Positions 36,309-45,189 of a stretch of 64,000 bases of DNA are shown here, in pieces (within the stretch, counting starts at the first letter, position 1; every line of letters begins with the position of its first letter). Both the position numbers and the translations under genes were made by a program. This DNA is from Sphingobacterium micropteri. Lineage in GTDB: Bacteria > Bacteroidota > Bacteroidia > Sphingobacteriales > Sphingobacteriaceae. The DNA lies in assembly GCF_014692515.1 (NCBI RefSeq), contig NZ_JACOIK010000006.1, positions 124,001 through 188,000 of the forward strand, in the 5' to 3' direction. The notes under the pieces are model-generated. The model saw only the letters and a program-made list of their open reading frames with translations, did not search any database and had not been told where the DNA came from.

Positions 36309-36340
36309 CAAATTTAGAAAACCATCATGGTTTTTTCAAA
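36309..36340 (-). promoter_or_regulatory. Strong Bacteroidetes promoter of the WG-repeat gene
   Basis: On the minus strand TTTG (36337-36340), a 20-base spacer, then TAAATTTG (36309-36316), matching both elements and spacing. The spacer holds an inverted repeat, AAAACCA/TGGTTTT (36318-36334), a possible operator. Confidence 0.55.
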
Positions 36341-36397
36341 CCGAACGAAGTGAGCTAATGAAAAACAAACATTTAATGAATAAACTACAAAACTTTC

Positions 36398-36405
36398 TAC
36401 CTTTG
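36398..36405 (+). promoter_or_regulatory. Candidate -7 box of pepT
   Basis: TACCTTTG, an exact TAnnTTTG, ends 20 bases before ATG 36426. It excludes little upstream sequence and supports 36426 rather than TTG 36414 as the start. Confidence 0.4.
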
Positions 36406-36425
36406 GATGATAATTGCAGGTTTGT

Positions 36426-37694
36426 ATGAACAATTTTGATATAAATAATATAACCGATTTTCAGGTGGCGGAACGTTTTATGCGCTACGTACAGATTGAT
36501 ACGGAATCCGATCCCCGGGCGACCTCCTTTCCGTCTACAGAAAAACAAAAGGATTTAAGTAGGATTTTAGTGTCAGAATTACAGCAGATGGGCATAACCG
36601 ATGCACATCTTGATGAATACGGCTATGTTTATGCCACTATTCCGTCGAATACAAATAAGGAAGTGCCGGTTATTTGTTTTTGTTCCCATGTGGACACTTC
36701 GCCGGATTGTTCGGGAAAAGATGTGAAACCGCTAGTGCATACGGATTATCAAGGCCAAGATATCGTATTGCCGGATGATCCGGCTGTTATTATTAAATAC
36801 CATGAACATCCCGATCTGCAGCATCAATTAGGCCATGATATTATTACGGCTAGTGGTACTACACTGCTCGGAGCAGACGATAAAGCTGGTGTAGCCGAGA
36901 TTATGGATGCCGCGCGTTTGATGATGAACCATCCCGAGATAAAGCACGGTGAAATCAAATTGTTGTTTACACCCGATGAAGAAGTTGGGCAAGGGGTCGA
37001 ATATGTGGACTTGAAAAAATTGGGCGCGCAGTTTGGCTACACGATAGATGGAGAAAGAGTGGGTACTATTGAAGATGAAACTTTTTCAGCAGATGGGGTA
37101 CATATCGTTATTCAAGGAATATCCGTACATCCCGGTTTTGCCAAAGGGAAAATGGTTAGTGCGCTGAAAGTTGCGGCCGACATCATTGCGGATTTGCCAA
37201 AAGATAAATTATCACCCGAAACAACTGTAGGGAAGGAAGGTTTTGTGCATCCAACTGGAATAAACGGCGGAGTAGACAAAGCTGAAATCAATTTTATTAT
37301 CAGAGACCACGATACCGCTAAATTGACCGAATACGAAGCCATATTACAACGTATTGTGGAAAATGTGGTGACGCGCTATCCTGGAGTGACTTACACATTT
37401 GACGTTAAAGAACAATATCGAAATATGAAAGAGGTGCTCGATCAGCATCCCGAGATTATGGAGGTTGGTCTGGAAGCTATTAAACGTGTCGGGCTGACGC
37501 CCGAAAGGAGAAGTATACGCGGTGGCACGGATGGCTCACGGCTTTCATTTATGGGGCTGCCCTGTCCGAATGTATTTGCCGGTGGCCATGCTTTCCATGG
37601 TAAAATGGAATGGGTCAGCAGACAAGATATGGAAAAAGCGGTGTTGACCATTTTGCATATCGCCAATGTATGGGAAGAAAGAGGAGGAAAATAA
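36426..37694 (+). CDS. pepT: Peptidase T (tripeptide aminopeptidase)
   Basis: A cytosolic M20B dizinc tripeptidase. Zinc ligands and catalytic residues are in FCSHVDTSPD, LLGADDKAGVAEI and TPDEEVGQGVEY; GGTDGSRLSFMGLPCPN and GHAFHGKMEW are the C-terminal family motifs. The dimerisation lid lies between (about 205-320). Start ATG 36426; the frame extends upstream only to a TTG. The length is normal. It is divergent from the WG-repeat gene. Confidence 0.95.
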   Translation: MNNFDINNITDFQVAERFMRYVQIDTESDPRATSFPSTEKQKDLSRILVSELQQMGITDAHLDEYGYVYATIPSNTNKEVPVICFCSHVDTSPDCSGKDVKPLVHTDYQGQDIVLPDDPAVIIKYHEHPDLQHQLGHDIITASGTTLLGADDKAGVAEIMDAARLMMNHPEIKHGEIKLLFTPDEEVGQGVEYVDLKKLGAQFGYTIDGERVGTIEDETFSADGVHIVIQGISVHPGFAKGKMVSALKVAADIIADLPKDKLSPETTVGKEGFVHPTGINGGVDKAEINFIIRDHDTAKLTEYEAILQRIVENVVTRYPGVTYTFDVKEQYRNMKEVLDQHPEIMEVGLEAIKRVGLTPERRSIRGGTDGSRLSFMGLPCPNVFAGGHAFHGKMEWVSRQDMEKAVLTILHIANVWEERGGK

Positions 37695-37757
37695 ACAATC
37701 GAGTGTAACGAGCTCATCTATATAATCGATATTTAACACGCATAGATAATTATACGA

Positions 37758-38321
37758 ATGAAGAACGAAGTATTAAAGGCTATTCACAGCCGGAGGACAG
37801 TAAACCAGAATAGTTTTACCGCCGAAGATATTTCCAGAGCGGATATTCTTACTATTTTGGAAGCCGCCAACGCCGCCCCTACCCATAAACGCACACAACC
37901 GTGGCGTTTTGTGATCTTTCAAAAAGATGGATTGGATCGCTTGGGCGCAGAACTAAGCCGGATTTATAAGGAAACAACACCTGTCGAAAAATATGTGGAA
38001 CTGGCGGAGCAAAATATGGCAAAGAAAGCGACAATGTCTAATGTAGCGATCGCCATTATTGTGAATTACACGGGCGAACTTCCGGAATGGGAGGAATTAG
38101 CGGCTACGGCCTGTGCCGTACAGAATATGTGGTTGGCGGCCCATTCGCTCCGCATTGGGGGCTATTGGGCTTCACCGGGGCTTATTCATCATTTAGGCCC
38201 GTTCTTGAATTTAGAAGACAATCAAAAATGTGTCGGGCTTTTCTATATGGGGCATCACAACAGTGAACCACGTGAGCCGGTTCGTTCTCCCATCGAGGAG
38301 AAGATTCGCTGGGAGGAGTGA
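37758..38321 (+). CDS. Nitroreductase-family flavoprotein
   Basis: An FMN-dependent NAD(P)H oxidoreductase. Family cues: HSRRTVNQNSF near the start, LEAANAAPTHKRTQPWRFVI (FMN ribityl/phosphate contact), AVQNMWLAAHSLRIGGYWAS, and a C-terminal GLFYMGHHN. At 187 residues it is a compact member of the family. The preceding 63 bases show no clear promoter. The physiological substrate is unknown. Confidence 0.88.
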   Translation: MKNEVLKAIHSRRTVNQNSFTAEDISRADILTILEAANAAPTHKRTQPWRFVIFQKDGLDRLGAELSRIYKETTPVEKYVELAEQNMAKKATMSNVAIAIIVNYTGELPEWEELAATACAVQNMWLAAHSLRIGGYWASPGLIHHLGPFLNLEDNQKCVGLFYMGHHNSEPREPVRSPIEEKIRWEE

Positions 38322-38383
38322 GATGCGACATGGCATGTTAAGGAAAGGATGGTGTAATATTTGTAATAAAGACTAAAAAAGTC

Positions 38384-38860
38384 ATGAAGAAATTATTTTA
38401 TGGGGCATTAGCGGTATTTGCTTTTTCAGCCTGCACATCGCCCAATAACTCGCAAACGAACTCGGAAGAACGAATAGATTCTTTGGAAGACCAAATGGTA
38501 TCTAGACCGCTGGAAACGGAAAACCCGGATCCAGCACATAATTCCCAAAACTCCGTTGATTGGATCGGAACTTATGAGACTGTTTTGCCTTGTGCCGACT
38601 GTCCTGGGATTAAGACCGTATTGGTTCTCCATGAAGATGAGACATTTCAAATAAGTAGCGAATATCTGGAAAGGGATACAAAGTTTGAAGACAAGGGAAC
38701 ATTCGTGTGGCAAAATAACGGATCTACTGTGCATTTGAAGGGAAAAGATACAGACATTAAGCTTAAAGTAGGCGAAAACAGGCTGTTTCAGTTAGATCAA
38801 GAAGGTAAAGAGATCACCGGAGATTTAGCGGAACATTATATGTATAAAAAGCAGCTGTAA
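38384..38860 (+). CDS. NlpE-N-like copper/envelope-stress lipoprotein
   Basis: Lipoprotein signal MKKLFYGALAVFAFSAC. After a polar linker comes an NlpE N-terminal-type beta-barrel domain: WIGTYETVLPCADCPGIKTVL with its CxxC, then FEDKGTFVWQNNGSTVHL. NlpE senses lipoprotein trafficking and copper in enterobacteria, but in Bacteroidota only the domain is shared, so signalling is not implied. A near-consensus TAATATTTG precedes the gene. It stands 4 bases before the MFS gene. Confidence 0.85.
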   Translation: MKKLFYGALAVFAFSACTSPNNSQTNSEERIDSLEDQMVSRPLETENPDPAHNSQNSVDWIGTYETVLPCADCPGIKTVLVLHEDETFQISSEYLERDTKFEDKGTFVWQNNGSTVHLKGKDTDIKLKVGENRLFQLDQEGKEITGDLAEHYMYKKQL

Positions 38861-38863
38861 TTC

Positions 38864-40066
38864 GTGTCAAATATATCCACCCCTAAACTTACATCGACTA
38901 TATTGTGGCTGATGGCGGTATTGTCTGGTTTGGTGGTGGCTAATAACTATTATAATCAGCCACTTTTGGGATTGATCGCTGCGGATTTTGAGGTAAGCGA
39001 AAGTAGTGTGAGTAAAATTGCTGTGCTGACCCAAATAGGATACGCTTGTGGTTTGCTGTTCATTGTGCCGTTGGGTGATAAATTATGGCGTAAGAGGCTA
39101 ATATTAATAGATTTGGCACTCGTTATTCTCGCGTTGTTGTTTATGGCATTTGCCCAACAACTAAGCGGACTTTTTATCGCTAGTTTTTTGATCGGTGTTA
39201 CCTCCGTAATTCCGCAATTATTTGTGCCTATGGCAGCGGAGCTTTCTAGCCCGGAGAAAAAATCAGTCAACATTGGTATGGTCATGTCTGGATTGTTGAT
39301 CGGTATATTGTTGTCACGTTTTTTCAGCGGTGTAGTTGGTGAACTGTGGGGATGGCGGACAATGTTTGAAATAGCCGCTGGGATGATGATCATAGCTTGG
39401 TTGTTGGTCTATCTTTATCTGCCGGATTTACGCCCTAATTTTAAGGGGTCCTATGGCTCGTTGATGCAGTCGGTATGGCAGTTGGCTAAAACCCAACCTG
39501 TTCTGCAGCTTGCGTCGTTCCGTGGTGCTATGGGATTTGGTGCTATGTCTGCGGTTTTTACAACACTTGTCTTCCATATGGAAGGAGAGCCTTTTCATGC
39601 GGGTTCATCGGTAGTTGGTGGGTTCGGTTTAATTGGTGCTGTAGGCGCTTTGGCTGCTGCTTTTGTGGGGAGATTAGCACAACGGTTTACCCGATACCAA
39701 TTGATTTATTATGCGTTGTTGATATTACTGCTGAGTTGGGTATTTATCTACTTTGGCGGATATAGCTATTGGGGTTTAATTATAGGCATTATCTTGATCG
39801 ATCTGGGATTACAGAGTTCCCATATTATGAATCAATCTGATTTTTTTGCGTTACCTACCAATGCGACCAATCGGCTGAATACGGTTTACATGGTTAGCTA
39901 CTTTATTGGAGGATCTTTAGGAACCTATCTGGGCGCTGTTTGTTGGCAATATGCTGGTTGGGCGGGTGTCTGTTTTGTCGGTACGCTTTTTAGTGTTTTA
40001 GCTTTTGTTGCACATGTTTTGTTAGGGAAGGGGAGATTAAAAAACAATTTTTTTAATGAAAAATAA
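38864..40066 (+). CDS. MFS transporter (drug/proton antiporter type)
   Basis: Twelve predicted helices in 400 residues; GDKLWRKRLILIDLALV is the loop 2-3 motif. The initiation codon is GTG at 38864, 3 bases after the previous stop; the next ATG would cut into helix 1, so GTG is preferred. N-terminus LVVANNYYNQPLLGLIAADF is typical of Bacteroidota MFS exporters of the YgaY/arabinose-efflux-like group. Substrate unknown. Coupled to the NlpE-like gene. Confidence 0.87.
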   Translation: MSNISTPKLTSTILWLMAVLSGLVVANNYYNQPLLGLIAADFEVSESSVSKIAVLTQIGYACGLLFIVPLGDKLWRKRLILIDLALVILALLFMAFAQQLSGLFIASFLIGVTSVIPQLFVPMAAELSSPEKKSVNIGMVMSGLLIGILLSRFFSGVVGELWGWRTMFEIAAGMMIIAWLLVYLYLPDLRPNFKGSYGSLMQSVWQLAKTQPVLQLASFRGAMGFGAMSAVFTTLVFHMEGEPFHAGSSVVGGFGLIGAVGALAAAFVGRLAQRFTRYQLIYYALLILLLSWVFIYFGGYSYWGLIIGIILIDLGLQSSHIMNQSDFFALPTNATNRLNTVYMVSYFIGGSLGTYLGAVCWQYAGWAGVCFVGTLFSVLAFVAHVLLGKGRLKNNFFNEK

Positions 40067-40078
40067 GTAAATTGCAAC

Positions 40079-40867
40079 ATGGGATTTGCAACGAAAAAAC
40101 CAAAACGCTGGGAATTACGGCAATTGACATGGACATTTATATCTATTGCCATGTTTATTCCTTTTCCGGTGCATATCTTTCCTTTTGTCATGTTATCCCA
40201 AGCCAAAAAAAGCAAGATTCGTTCCTGGTATGCTACAGCTATTGCACTATTGATGGTGGAATTGGCGCTGTTTGCTTCATTCGTTTATTTTTTTGGTGCT
40301 ATTTCACAAGGTATGCTATTGACACTCGGTGGATATGTGACGTCTTATATCGTCGGTAATGGGCTGCTCTTAAATCGAGCAAAGCCTTATTTACAGCGCT
40401 TAGAGCTGGGCGAGGTGCGTTCACTGGCTTGGATTCCGACAGCTTCTTCCCGAAGCAGGTTGCAGGAGTTGCCCCAAGCGACGTTGGATACTCCTCAACT
40501 CTTTATTGAAAGATTGCTGCATTGGCGTAAGGCAATCAACAATCGGGCAATACATCAGAATATTGATAAAATTATCCACCTTTTTCATCTCTTAGAACAA
40601 CGCGATAAAATCGAAGCCGAGAAATTTCTTGTCCGGCATTCCACTGTCGTTAACGTGTTGATGAAATACGATGAAATTGAAAATTCAAAATTGAATAACC
40701 AAGTGGCGATAGAATCCAAAAAGAAATTGGAAGAAGTGATTGCCAAAGCGGCGATAGCTATCGAACAGGAGGTGACAAATCAGTTTCAAGCAGGTATCTT
40801 GGATGTGTCGGCCGAAACCGATGTATATATACAGACATTAAAAAATAGAAACCTATTAAAAGATTAA
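40079..40867 (+). CDS. XpaC-like membrane protein, partner of TelA
   Basis: Two hydrophobic hairpins in the first 100 residues (TFISIAMFIPFPVHIFPFVM, ATAIALLMVELALFASFVYF) and a helical cytosolic tail. The tail resembles the XpaC (5-bromo-4-chloroindolyl phosphate hydrolysis) family: RHSTVVNVLMKYDEIENS, then EEVIAKAAIAIEQEVTNQF and a D-rich VSAETDVYIQTL. The gene stands 3 bases before a TelA-family gene, the same pairing as yceG/yceH-type loci of Firmicutes. The assignment rests on pattern plus context. Confidence 0.7.
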   Translation: MGFATKKPKRWELRQLTWTFISIAMFIPFPVHIFPFVMLSQAKKSKIRSWYATAIALLMVELALFASFVYFFGAISQGMLLTLGGYVTSYIVGNGLLLNRAKPYLQRLELGEVRSLAWIPTASSRSRLQELPQATLDTPQLFIERLLHWRKAINNRAIHQNIDKIIHLFHLLEQRDKIEAEKFLVRHSTVVNVLMKYDEIENSKLNNQVAIESKKKLEEVIAKAAIAIEQEVTNQFQAGILDVSAETDVYIQTLKNRNLLKD

Positions 40868-40870
40868 TTT

Positions 40871-41980
40871 ATGGCAAATCTAGATCTGACCACATACGAT
40901 GATAACGGAGAGAACAAAAAAAACACAGATGTATCCGTGAATTTTTCCGATGAAGACAAGGCAGCAATAAAGCAATATAAGGAAAAAATAAACCTAACGT
41001 CGACTACCGATGTGATCCAGTACGGTGTTGGGAGCCAGACGAAAGTCAGCAATTTTTCCAACGAAATACTGAAACAAGTGCGTACCAAAGATATGGGTGG
41101 AGCAGAAGATATTCTATTGAACCTTCGCTCAGACATTAAATCATTTGATGAAAACCTGAACAAAAAACCGTTGATTCCTTTTTTTGACAATCTAAAGAAA
41201 AAAGTGAAACGCATGCGTACCGAGTACCAATCGGTGGAGAAAAACATCCATCAGATAGAGCTGAAGTTGGAAGGGCATTACAAAAACTTGGCAAAAGATG
41301 TCCATATATTCGATAAGCTTTTTGTAGAAAATCAAAACTACTTTAAAGAGCTTTCCCTCTATATTGCTGCGGGAGAGGAGAAGTTACAGGAAGCCCACTC
41401 CATTACTTTGCCACAATTAAAGGCCGAAGCAGAAGCTTCTGGCGATCAGCATAAGGTTCAGGCCTACAAAGACATGGAGCAGCATGTGGTGCGTTTCGAA
41501 CGTAAAATCCATGATTTGAAGCTTACGCGCATGGTTGTTCTTCAAACTGCACCGCAAATCAGGTTAATACAGAACAACAGTTCTTCCTTGATGGAAAAGA
41601 TTCAGTCTTCTCTCGTGAACACCATTCCATTATGGAAAAACCAGATGGTATTGACGTTGGGTATTGCCCATTCACAACGTGCTTTGGAAGCCCAAAAGGC
41701 GGTTACAGATGCGACCAATGAACTGCTGAGACGTAATTCAGAGATGCTGAAAGACTCGACCATCAATATTGCCAAAGAAACAGAACGAGGTATTGTTGAT
41801 ATTGAAACGATCAAAAAGGCGAACCAGGACATTGTCTCGACGATAGACCAGGTGCTTCAAATACAGCGGGAAGGAAGGGAAAAACGAAAAGTCGTAGAGC
41901 AAGAACTATTGCAATCTGAAAATGAGCTGAAGACGCATATATTGAAGTCTGCTACGGATGAGAATAATTTATTAAATTAG
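40871..41980 (+). CDS. TelA-family (toxic anion resistance) protein
   Basis: A cytosolic, mostly helical protein of 369 residues. TelA cues: an N-terminal acidic linker, then DMGGAEDILLNLRSDIKSFD, IPFFDNLKKKVKRMRTEYQS, ELSLYIAAGEEKLQEA, and PLWKNQMVLTLGIAHSQRAL near residue 255. These proteins accompany XpaC and Ter/stress systems and are linked to tellurite and envelope-stress tolerance, mechanism unknown. It is the last gene of the two-gene unit. The following 405 bases are non-coding and repeat-rich. Confidence 0.86.
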   Translation: MANLDLTTYDDNGENKKNTDVSVNFSDEDKAAIKQYKEKINLTSTTDVIQYGVGSQTKVSNFSNEILKQVRTKDMGGAEDILLNLRSDIKSFDENLNKKPLIPFFDNLKKKVKRMRTEYQSVEKNIHQIELKLEGHYKNLAKDVHIFDKLFVENQNYFKELSLYIAAGEEKLQEAHSITLPQLKAEAEASGDQHKVQAYKDMEQHVVRFERKIHDLKLTRMVVLQTAPQIRLIQNNSSSLMEKIQSSLVNTIPLWKNQMVLTLGIAHSQRALEAQKAVTDATNELLRRNSEMLKDSTINIAKETERGIVDIETIKKANQDIVSTIDQVLQIQREGREKRKVVEQELLQSENELKTHILKSATDENNLLN

Positions 41981-42385
41981 TTTGTTCTTTTTTTCCGTAA
42001 AAAAGAAACAAAAACCTCGCCACTTCAGATATTTGAAATTAGGGATAGTACTAAGGATAAAATTCTACAGACTTCAAATATCTGGATGTGGCACTTCATG
42101 TTAATAAGGGATAATACAATTTTGTATAGCGTGTTATTCCTTTGTTTGATAATCCTTACCTAGCAATATAAAAAGTAGCACAAATATAGACACCTTAAGC
42201 CCACGGTACGTGGGCTATAATCGACATCGTATCGTTCTGCGGCCAGCTTTTCGCAGGCTATTTCGGAAAGAACAAAATTTGTTCGACCGAAGGGAGTTTA
42301 TTTTGTTCCGAAATAGGCAAGAAAAGGTAGCGGAACTATACAAGTCGTGATCTTTTGCTTCTTTTCCATCTAGGGAAAAGAAGAA
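41981..42385. repeat. Non-coding region with five nested or tandem inverted repeats
   Basis: No ORF is supported here. Visible: (1) a T/A-rich hairpin 41981-42013 just after telA, probably its terminator; (2) arms 42019-42037 and 42073-42092, with 12 paired bases (CAGATATTTGAA) plus GCCAC/GTGGC; (3) AGCCCACG/CGTGGGCT with a GTA loop, 42198-42216; (4) a long imperfect palindrome, about 42229-42341, whose inner arms hold TATTTCGGAA and TTCCGAAATA; (5) CTTCTTTTCC/GGAAAAGAAG, 42358-42383, next to the convergent stop. The dense structure suggests a MITE-like remnant or a structured RNA in addition to terminators. Confidence 0.6.
42358..42383. terminator. Hairpin terminator downstream of the fumC operon
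   Basis: A perfect 10-bp stem, CTTCTTTTCC and GGAAAAGAAG, with a 6-base loop, 3 bases after the stop of the minus-strand lipoprotein gene. Confidence 0.6.
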
Positions 42386-42919
42386 TCAATCTTCCCATCG
42401 TTTTTTAGGCACACAAGAAATGCTATGTACTTTGCGCAACACGATAGGTCGCTGGTCATATCGGCTTTCTAACACAAGGGAGTCCGTATCGTGATAGGCA
42501 ATCCGATAGCGGGGCAGATAGGTGCCGGTTTTATAGCATCCAGATGTTTTGTATTTGCCGTTAGGACGTGTGTAGATACCCTCGCCTATCAGGCTATCAC
42601 CACGGATGACGTATACACCTCTTGCATATTCTGTCCACGACCCGTCTTTATAGCAGGAATCGGGAATACGTTGCATTTTCGCACGCACCCGCATGGTCGT
42701 GTATACCGAGTCGCAAATAAACTTAAATTCATGTAAGGTATAATCCATCATTTGTGATTGATGGGGGATACTATCCTGTATCCACACGCCTTGTAGATAA
42801 TCTGCCCCTTCGGATTGCATCTCCGAATGGCGTACACAGCTGCTTACAAAAAGAAGCATGCCTACCATCGTAGATAGGCATGCAAATAGACGATATTTTG
42901 ATAATAACAGTATAATCAC
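42386..42919 (-). CDS. Hypothetical lipoprotein downstream of fumC
   Basis: An N-terminal hydrophobic segment ends in LLFVSSC, a good lipobox, giving a mature protein of about 150 residues. The sequence is beta-rich with repeated short motifs (GVWIQDSIPHQSQ, GSWTEYARGVYVIRGDSLIGEG), reminiscent of lipocalin-like DUFs, but I recognise no family. It follows fumC with a 4-base gap and is almost certainly in the same operon. A functional link to fumarase is not implied. Confidence 0.75.
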   Translation of the reverse strand: MIILLLSKYRLFACLSTMVGMLLFVSSCVRHSEMQSEGADYLQGVWIQDSIPHQSQMMDYTLHEFKFICDSVYTTMRVRAKMQRIPDSCYKDGSWTEYARGVYVIRGDSLIGEGIYTRPNGKYKTSGCYKTGTYLPRYRIAYHDTDSLVLESRYDQRPIVLRKVHSISCVPKKRWED

Positions 42920-42923
42920 TTCC

Positions 42924-44321
42924 TTATTTTAGGCTTCCCACCATATCTTCTGGTTTCACCCACTCGTCAAACTGTTCGGCAGTTACGTAGCCTAAGGCGA
43001 TGGCTGTTTCTTTGAGAGTAGAATTATTTTTATGGGCGGTTTGCGCAATTTCTGCCGCTTTGTAATAGCCAATTTTGGTATTAAGCGCTGTTACAAGCAT
43101 CAATGAATTGTCTACAAGTTCTTTAATACGCGCATAATTAGGCTCAATACCTACAGCACAGTGTTCCTCAAAAGATACACAGGCATCTCCAATAAGGCGT
43201 GCAGATTGTAAGAAATTAGCTGCCATAAGTGGTTTGAATACGTTCAGCTCGTAATGGCCCTGTGTACCTCCAATGGTAATGGCAACATCATTTCCCATCA
43301 CCTGTGCGGCGACCATGGTGAGGGCCTCACATTGGGTCGGATTCACTTTGCCCGGCATGATCGAAGAACCAGGTTCGTTTTCGGGAATCAGGATCTCGCC
43401 GATACCCGAACGCGGACCAGATGCCAGCATACGGATGTCATTTGCAATTTTATTCAACGAAACAGCAAGCTGTTTGAGTGCACCGTGTGTTTCTACGATA
43501 GCATCGTGTGCAGCTAACGCCTCGAATTTGTTCGGAGCCGTAACGAAAGGTAATCCGGTAAACTCAGCAATGTATTTTGCAACGACAACATCATAACCCT
43601 CGGGGGTATTCAATCCCGTTCCTACTGCTGTACCACCCAAGGCCAATTCGGAAAGGTGGGCTAATGTATTCTTTACCGCCTTTAATCCGTGATTAAGTTG
43701 TGCAACATACCCCGAAAGCTCCTGGCCAAGTGTCAATGGCGTAGCATCCATTAAGTGGGTACGGCCTATCTTGACTACGTTCATGAATTCTTCTGATTTA
43801 CGCTGTAAAGTATCACGCAATTTTTCTACGCCCGGAAGGGTTACTTCCACTACCGCTTTATAAGCAGCAATATGCATTCCGGTAGGAAATGTGTCATTAG
43901 AGGACTGTGATTTATTGACATCGTCGTTCGCTTTTAAGACGGGCTCGCCTTCACCAATTTTGCCTCCAGCCAATACCTGTGCACGATTGGCCACTACTTC
44001 GTTGACATTCATATTGGATTGTGTACCCGAGCCTGTTTGCCAGATGACCAACGGAAATTGCTCATCTAGTTTACCTGCTAAAATCTCATCACAGACAGCC
44101 CCAATAGCATCGCGTTTCTCTACAGATAAAACGCCTAACTCGTGATTAGCAAAAGCAGCCGCTTTTTTCAAATATGCGAAACCTTCGATAATCTCTTTTG
44201 GCATAGACGCAGCCGGGCCAATCTTAAAATTGTTGCGCGAACGTTCGGTTTGTGCTCCCCAATATTTATCCGCAGGAACCTGAACTTCACCCATGGTATC
44301 TTTTTCTATCCTAAATGACAT
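42924..44321 (-). CDS. fumC: Class II fumarate hydratase
   Basis: Interconverts fumarate and malate in the TCA cycle, iron-independent, tetrameric. Signatures: [14 protein letters not shown] near the N-terminus, the [14 protein letters not shown] and [12 protein letters not shown] substrate motifs, and the superfamily signature [15 protein letters not shown]. At 465 residues it is normal. A full -33/-7 promoter is seen 54 bases upstream of the ATG. Confidence 0.97.
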   Translation of the reverse strand: MSFRIEKDTMGEVQVPADKYWGAQTERSRNNFKIGPAASMPKEIIEGFAYLKKAAAFANHELGVLSVEKRDAIGAVCDEILAGKLDEQFPLVIWQTGSGTQSNMNVNEVVANRAQVLAGGKIGEGEPVLKANDDVNKSQSSNDTFPTGMHIAAYKAVVEVTLPGVEKLRDTLQRKSEEFMNVVKIGRTHLMDATPLTLGQELSGYVAQLNHGLKAVKNTLAHLSELALGGTAVGTGLNTPEGYDVVVAKYIAEFTGLPFVTAPNKFEALAAHDAIVETHGALKQLAVSLNKIANDIRMLASGPRSGIGEILIPENEPGSSIMPGKVNPTQCEALTMVAAQVMGNDVAITIGGTQGHYELNVFKPLMAANFLQSARLIGDACVSFEEHCAVGIEPNYARIKELVDNSLMLVTALNTKIGYYKAAEIAQTAHKNNSTLKETAIALGYVTAEQFDEWVKPEDMVGSLK

Positions 44322-44374
44322 AGTATAATGTGAAAGTTAAAAGTTAAAAAATCAACCTGTAAATGGTTGTACGA

Positions 44375-44404
44375 CAAAGTTAAGGAAAATAATTACATCC
44401 CCAA
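44375..44404 (-). promoter_or_regulatory. fumC promoter (TTG-N19-TAACTTTG)
   Basis: Minus strand TTG at 44402-44404, a 19-base spacer and TAACTTTG at 44375-44382, both exact. It overlaps the 3' end of the upstream gene, giving fumC its own transcription start. Confidence 0.55.
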
Positions 44405-44962
44405 TCGTTTATTGATACGTTGCTGTATATGATGGTACAGCTGTTTGGGTTTCAATGTACGCCAAGGAAATGTATTAAAATCACCACCAAAATGAATGTA
44501 ATAATCAATCCCCTGTGCTTGAAATTCGTGAATCACATGATCACGAAAATTCATAGCGACGATCCAGCCGTCATCGATATCTTGAAACCATTCTTCGTAA
44601 TACGAATCATCGGAGCTATGGAAGTTGAGTACGTTTTCGCCGATAAGTAGAAACTTGTTAATTCCCTCCGCAATCATGATATCGACTACCTCCCGTTTTA
44701 GCAACATAATATCGTTGTAAATAGCATCGTTCCATTCGCCAATCAATTCCATGACCGCAAACCCTCTGTCATAGTCGGCATAAAGGATTTTTATATAGAG
44801 GGTGAGTGAACCGAACTGATCCCATTGGGGATGTAGCAGAAAGTTATAAATCTGCTTATCGTACTCAAACTCGCTATATATCTCGCCGTAAAAAGGCGAT
44901 TTTTCGTCTTCTGACGCGATATAATCATCGCGCCAATTGTAATAGGGTTCTATTTCGTGCAT
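44393..44962 (-). CDS. Conserved hypothetical protein
   Basis: A soluble, acidic protein of 189 residues rich in Tyr, Trp, Asp and Ile (YYNWRDDYIASEDEKSPFYG, FLLIGENVLNFHSSDDSYYE). No signal peptide, membrane segment or recognised active site. A TAACTTTG box lies 35 bases upstream (44997-45004). It is upstream of fumC on the same strand, but fumC has its own promoter. Codon use supports a real gene; the function is unknown. Confidence 0.75.
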   Translation of the reverse strand: MHEIEPYYNWRDDYIASEDEKSPFYGEIYSEFEYDKQIYNFLLHPQWDQFGSLTLYIKILYADYDRGFAVMELIGEWNDAIYNDIMLLKREVVDIMIAEGINKFLLIGENVLNFHSSDDSYYEEWFQDIDDGWIVAMNFRDHVIHEFQAQGIDYYIHFGGDFNTFPWRTLKPKQLYHHIQQRINKRLGM

Positions 44963-44996
44963 ATATTTTCATGTGTCCTTTTTTTAGAAAAAAAGA

Positions 44997-45004
44997 CAAA
45001 GTTA
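44997..45004 (-). promoter_or_regulatory. Candidate -7 box of the gene at 44393-44962
   Basis: Minus strand TAACTTTG, exact and identical to the fumC box. No -33 at standard distance. Confidence 0.35.
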
Positions 45005-45165
45005 ATTGAGGGACGTGCAATACTGTCATCAACAAAACAAATTTAACGGATGAAAATAAATTATCACGTAGTTTTTACGAGAATATTATGAACAATAACG
45101 CATTTTATGCGTATATTATTTGAATACTTGTTAACTTATTACGCAAATATTTGAGAAAACTATTT

Positions 45166-45173
45166 TAATTTTG
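45166..45173 (+). promoter_or_regulatory. Candidate -7 box of the S41 protease gene
   Basis: TAATTTTG, an exact TAnnTTTG, 16 bases before the ATG at 45190, in an AT-rich divergent region. No clear -33 element. Confidence 0.3.
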
Positions 45174-45189
45174 CAACCGAATTTTATCC

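Noticed and set aside
36318..36334. AAAACCA/TGGTTTT hairpin followed by T residues, looking like a terminator
   Set aside because: It lies between divergent genes where no transcript on the plus strand needs ending, and it fits the promoter spacer of the WG gene better.
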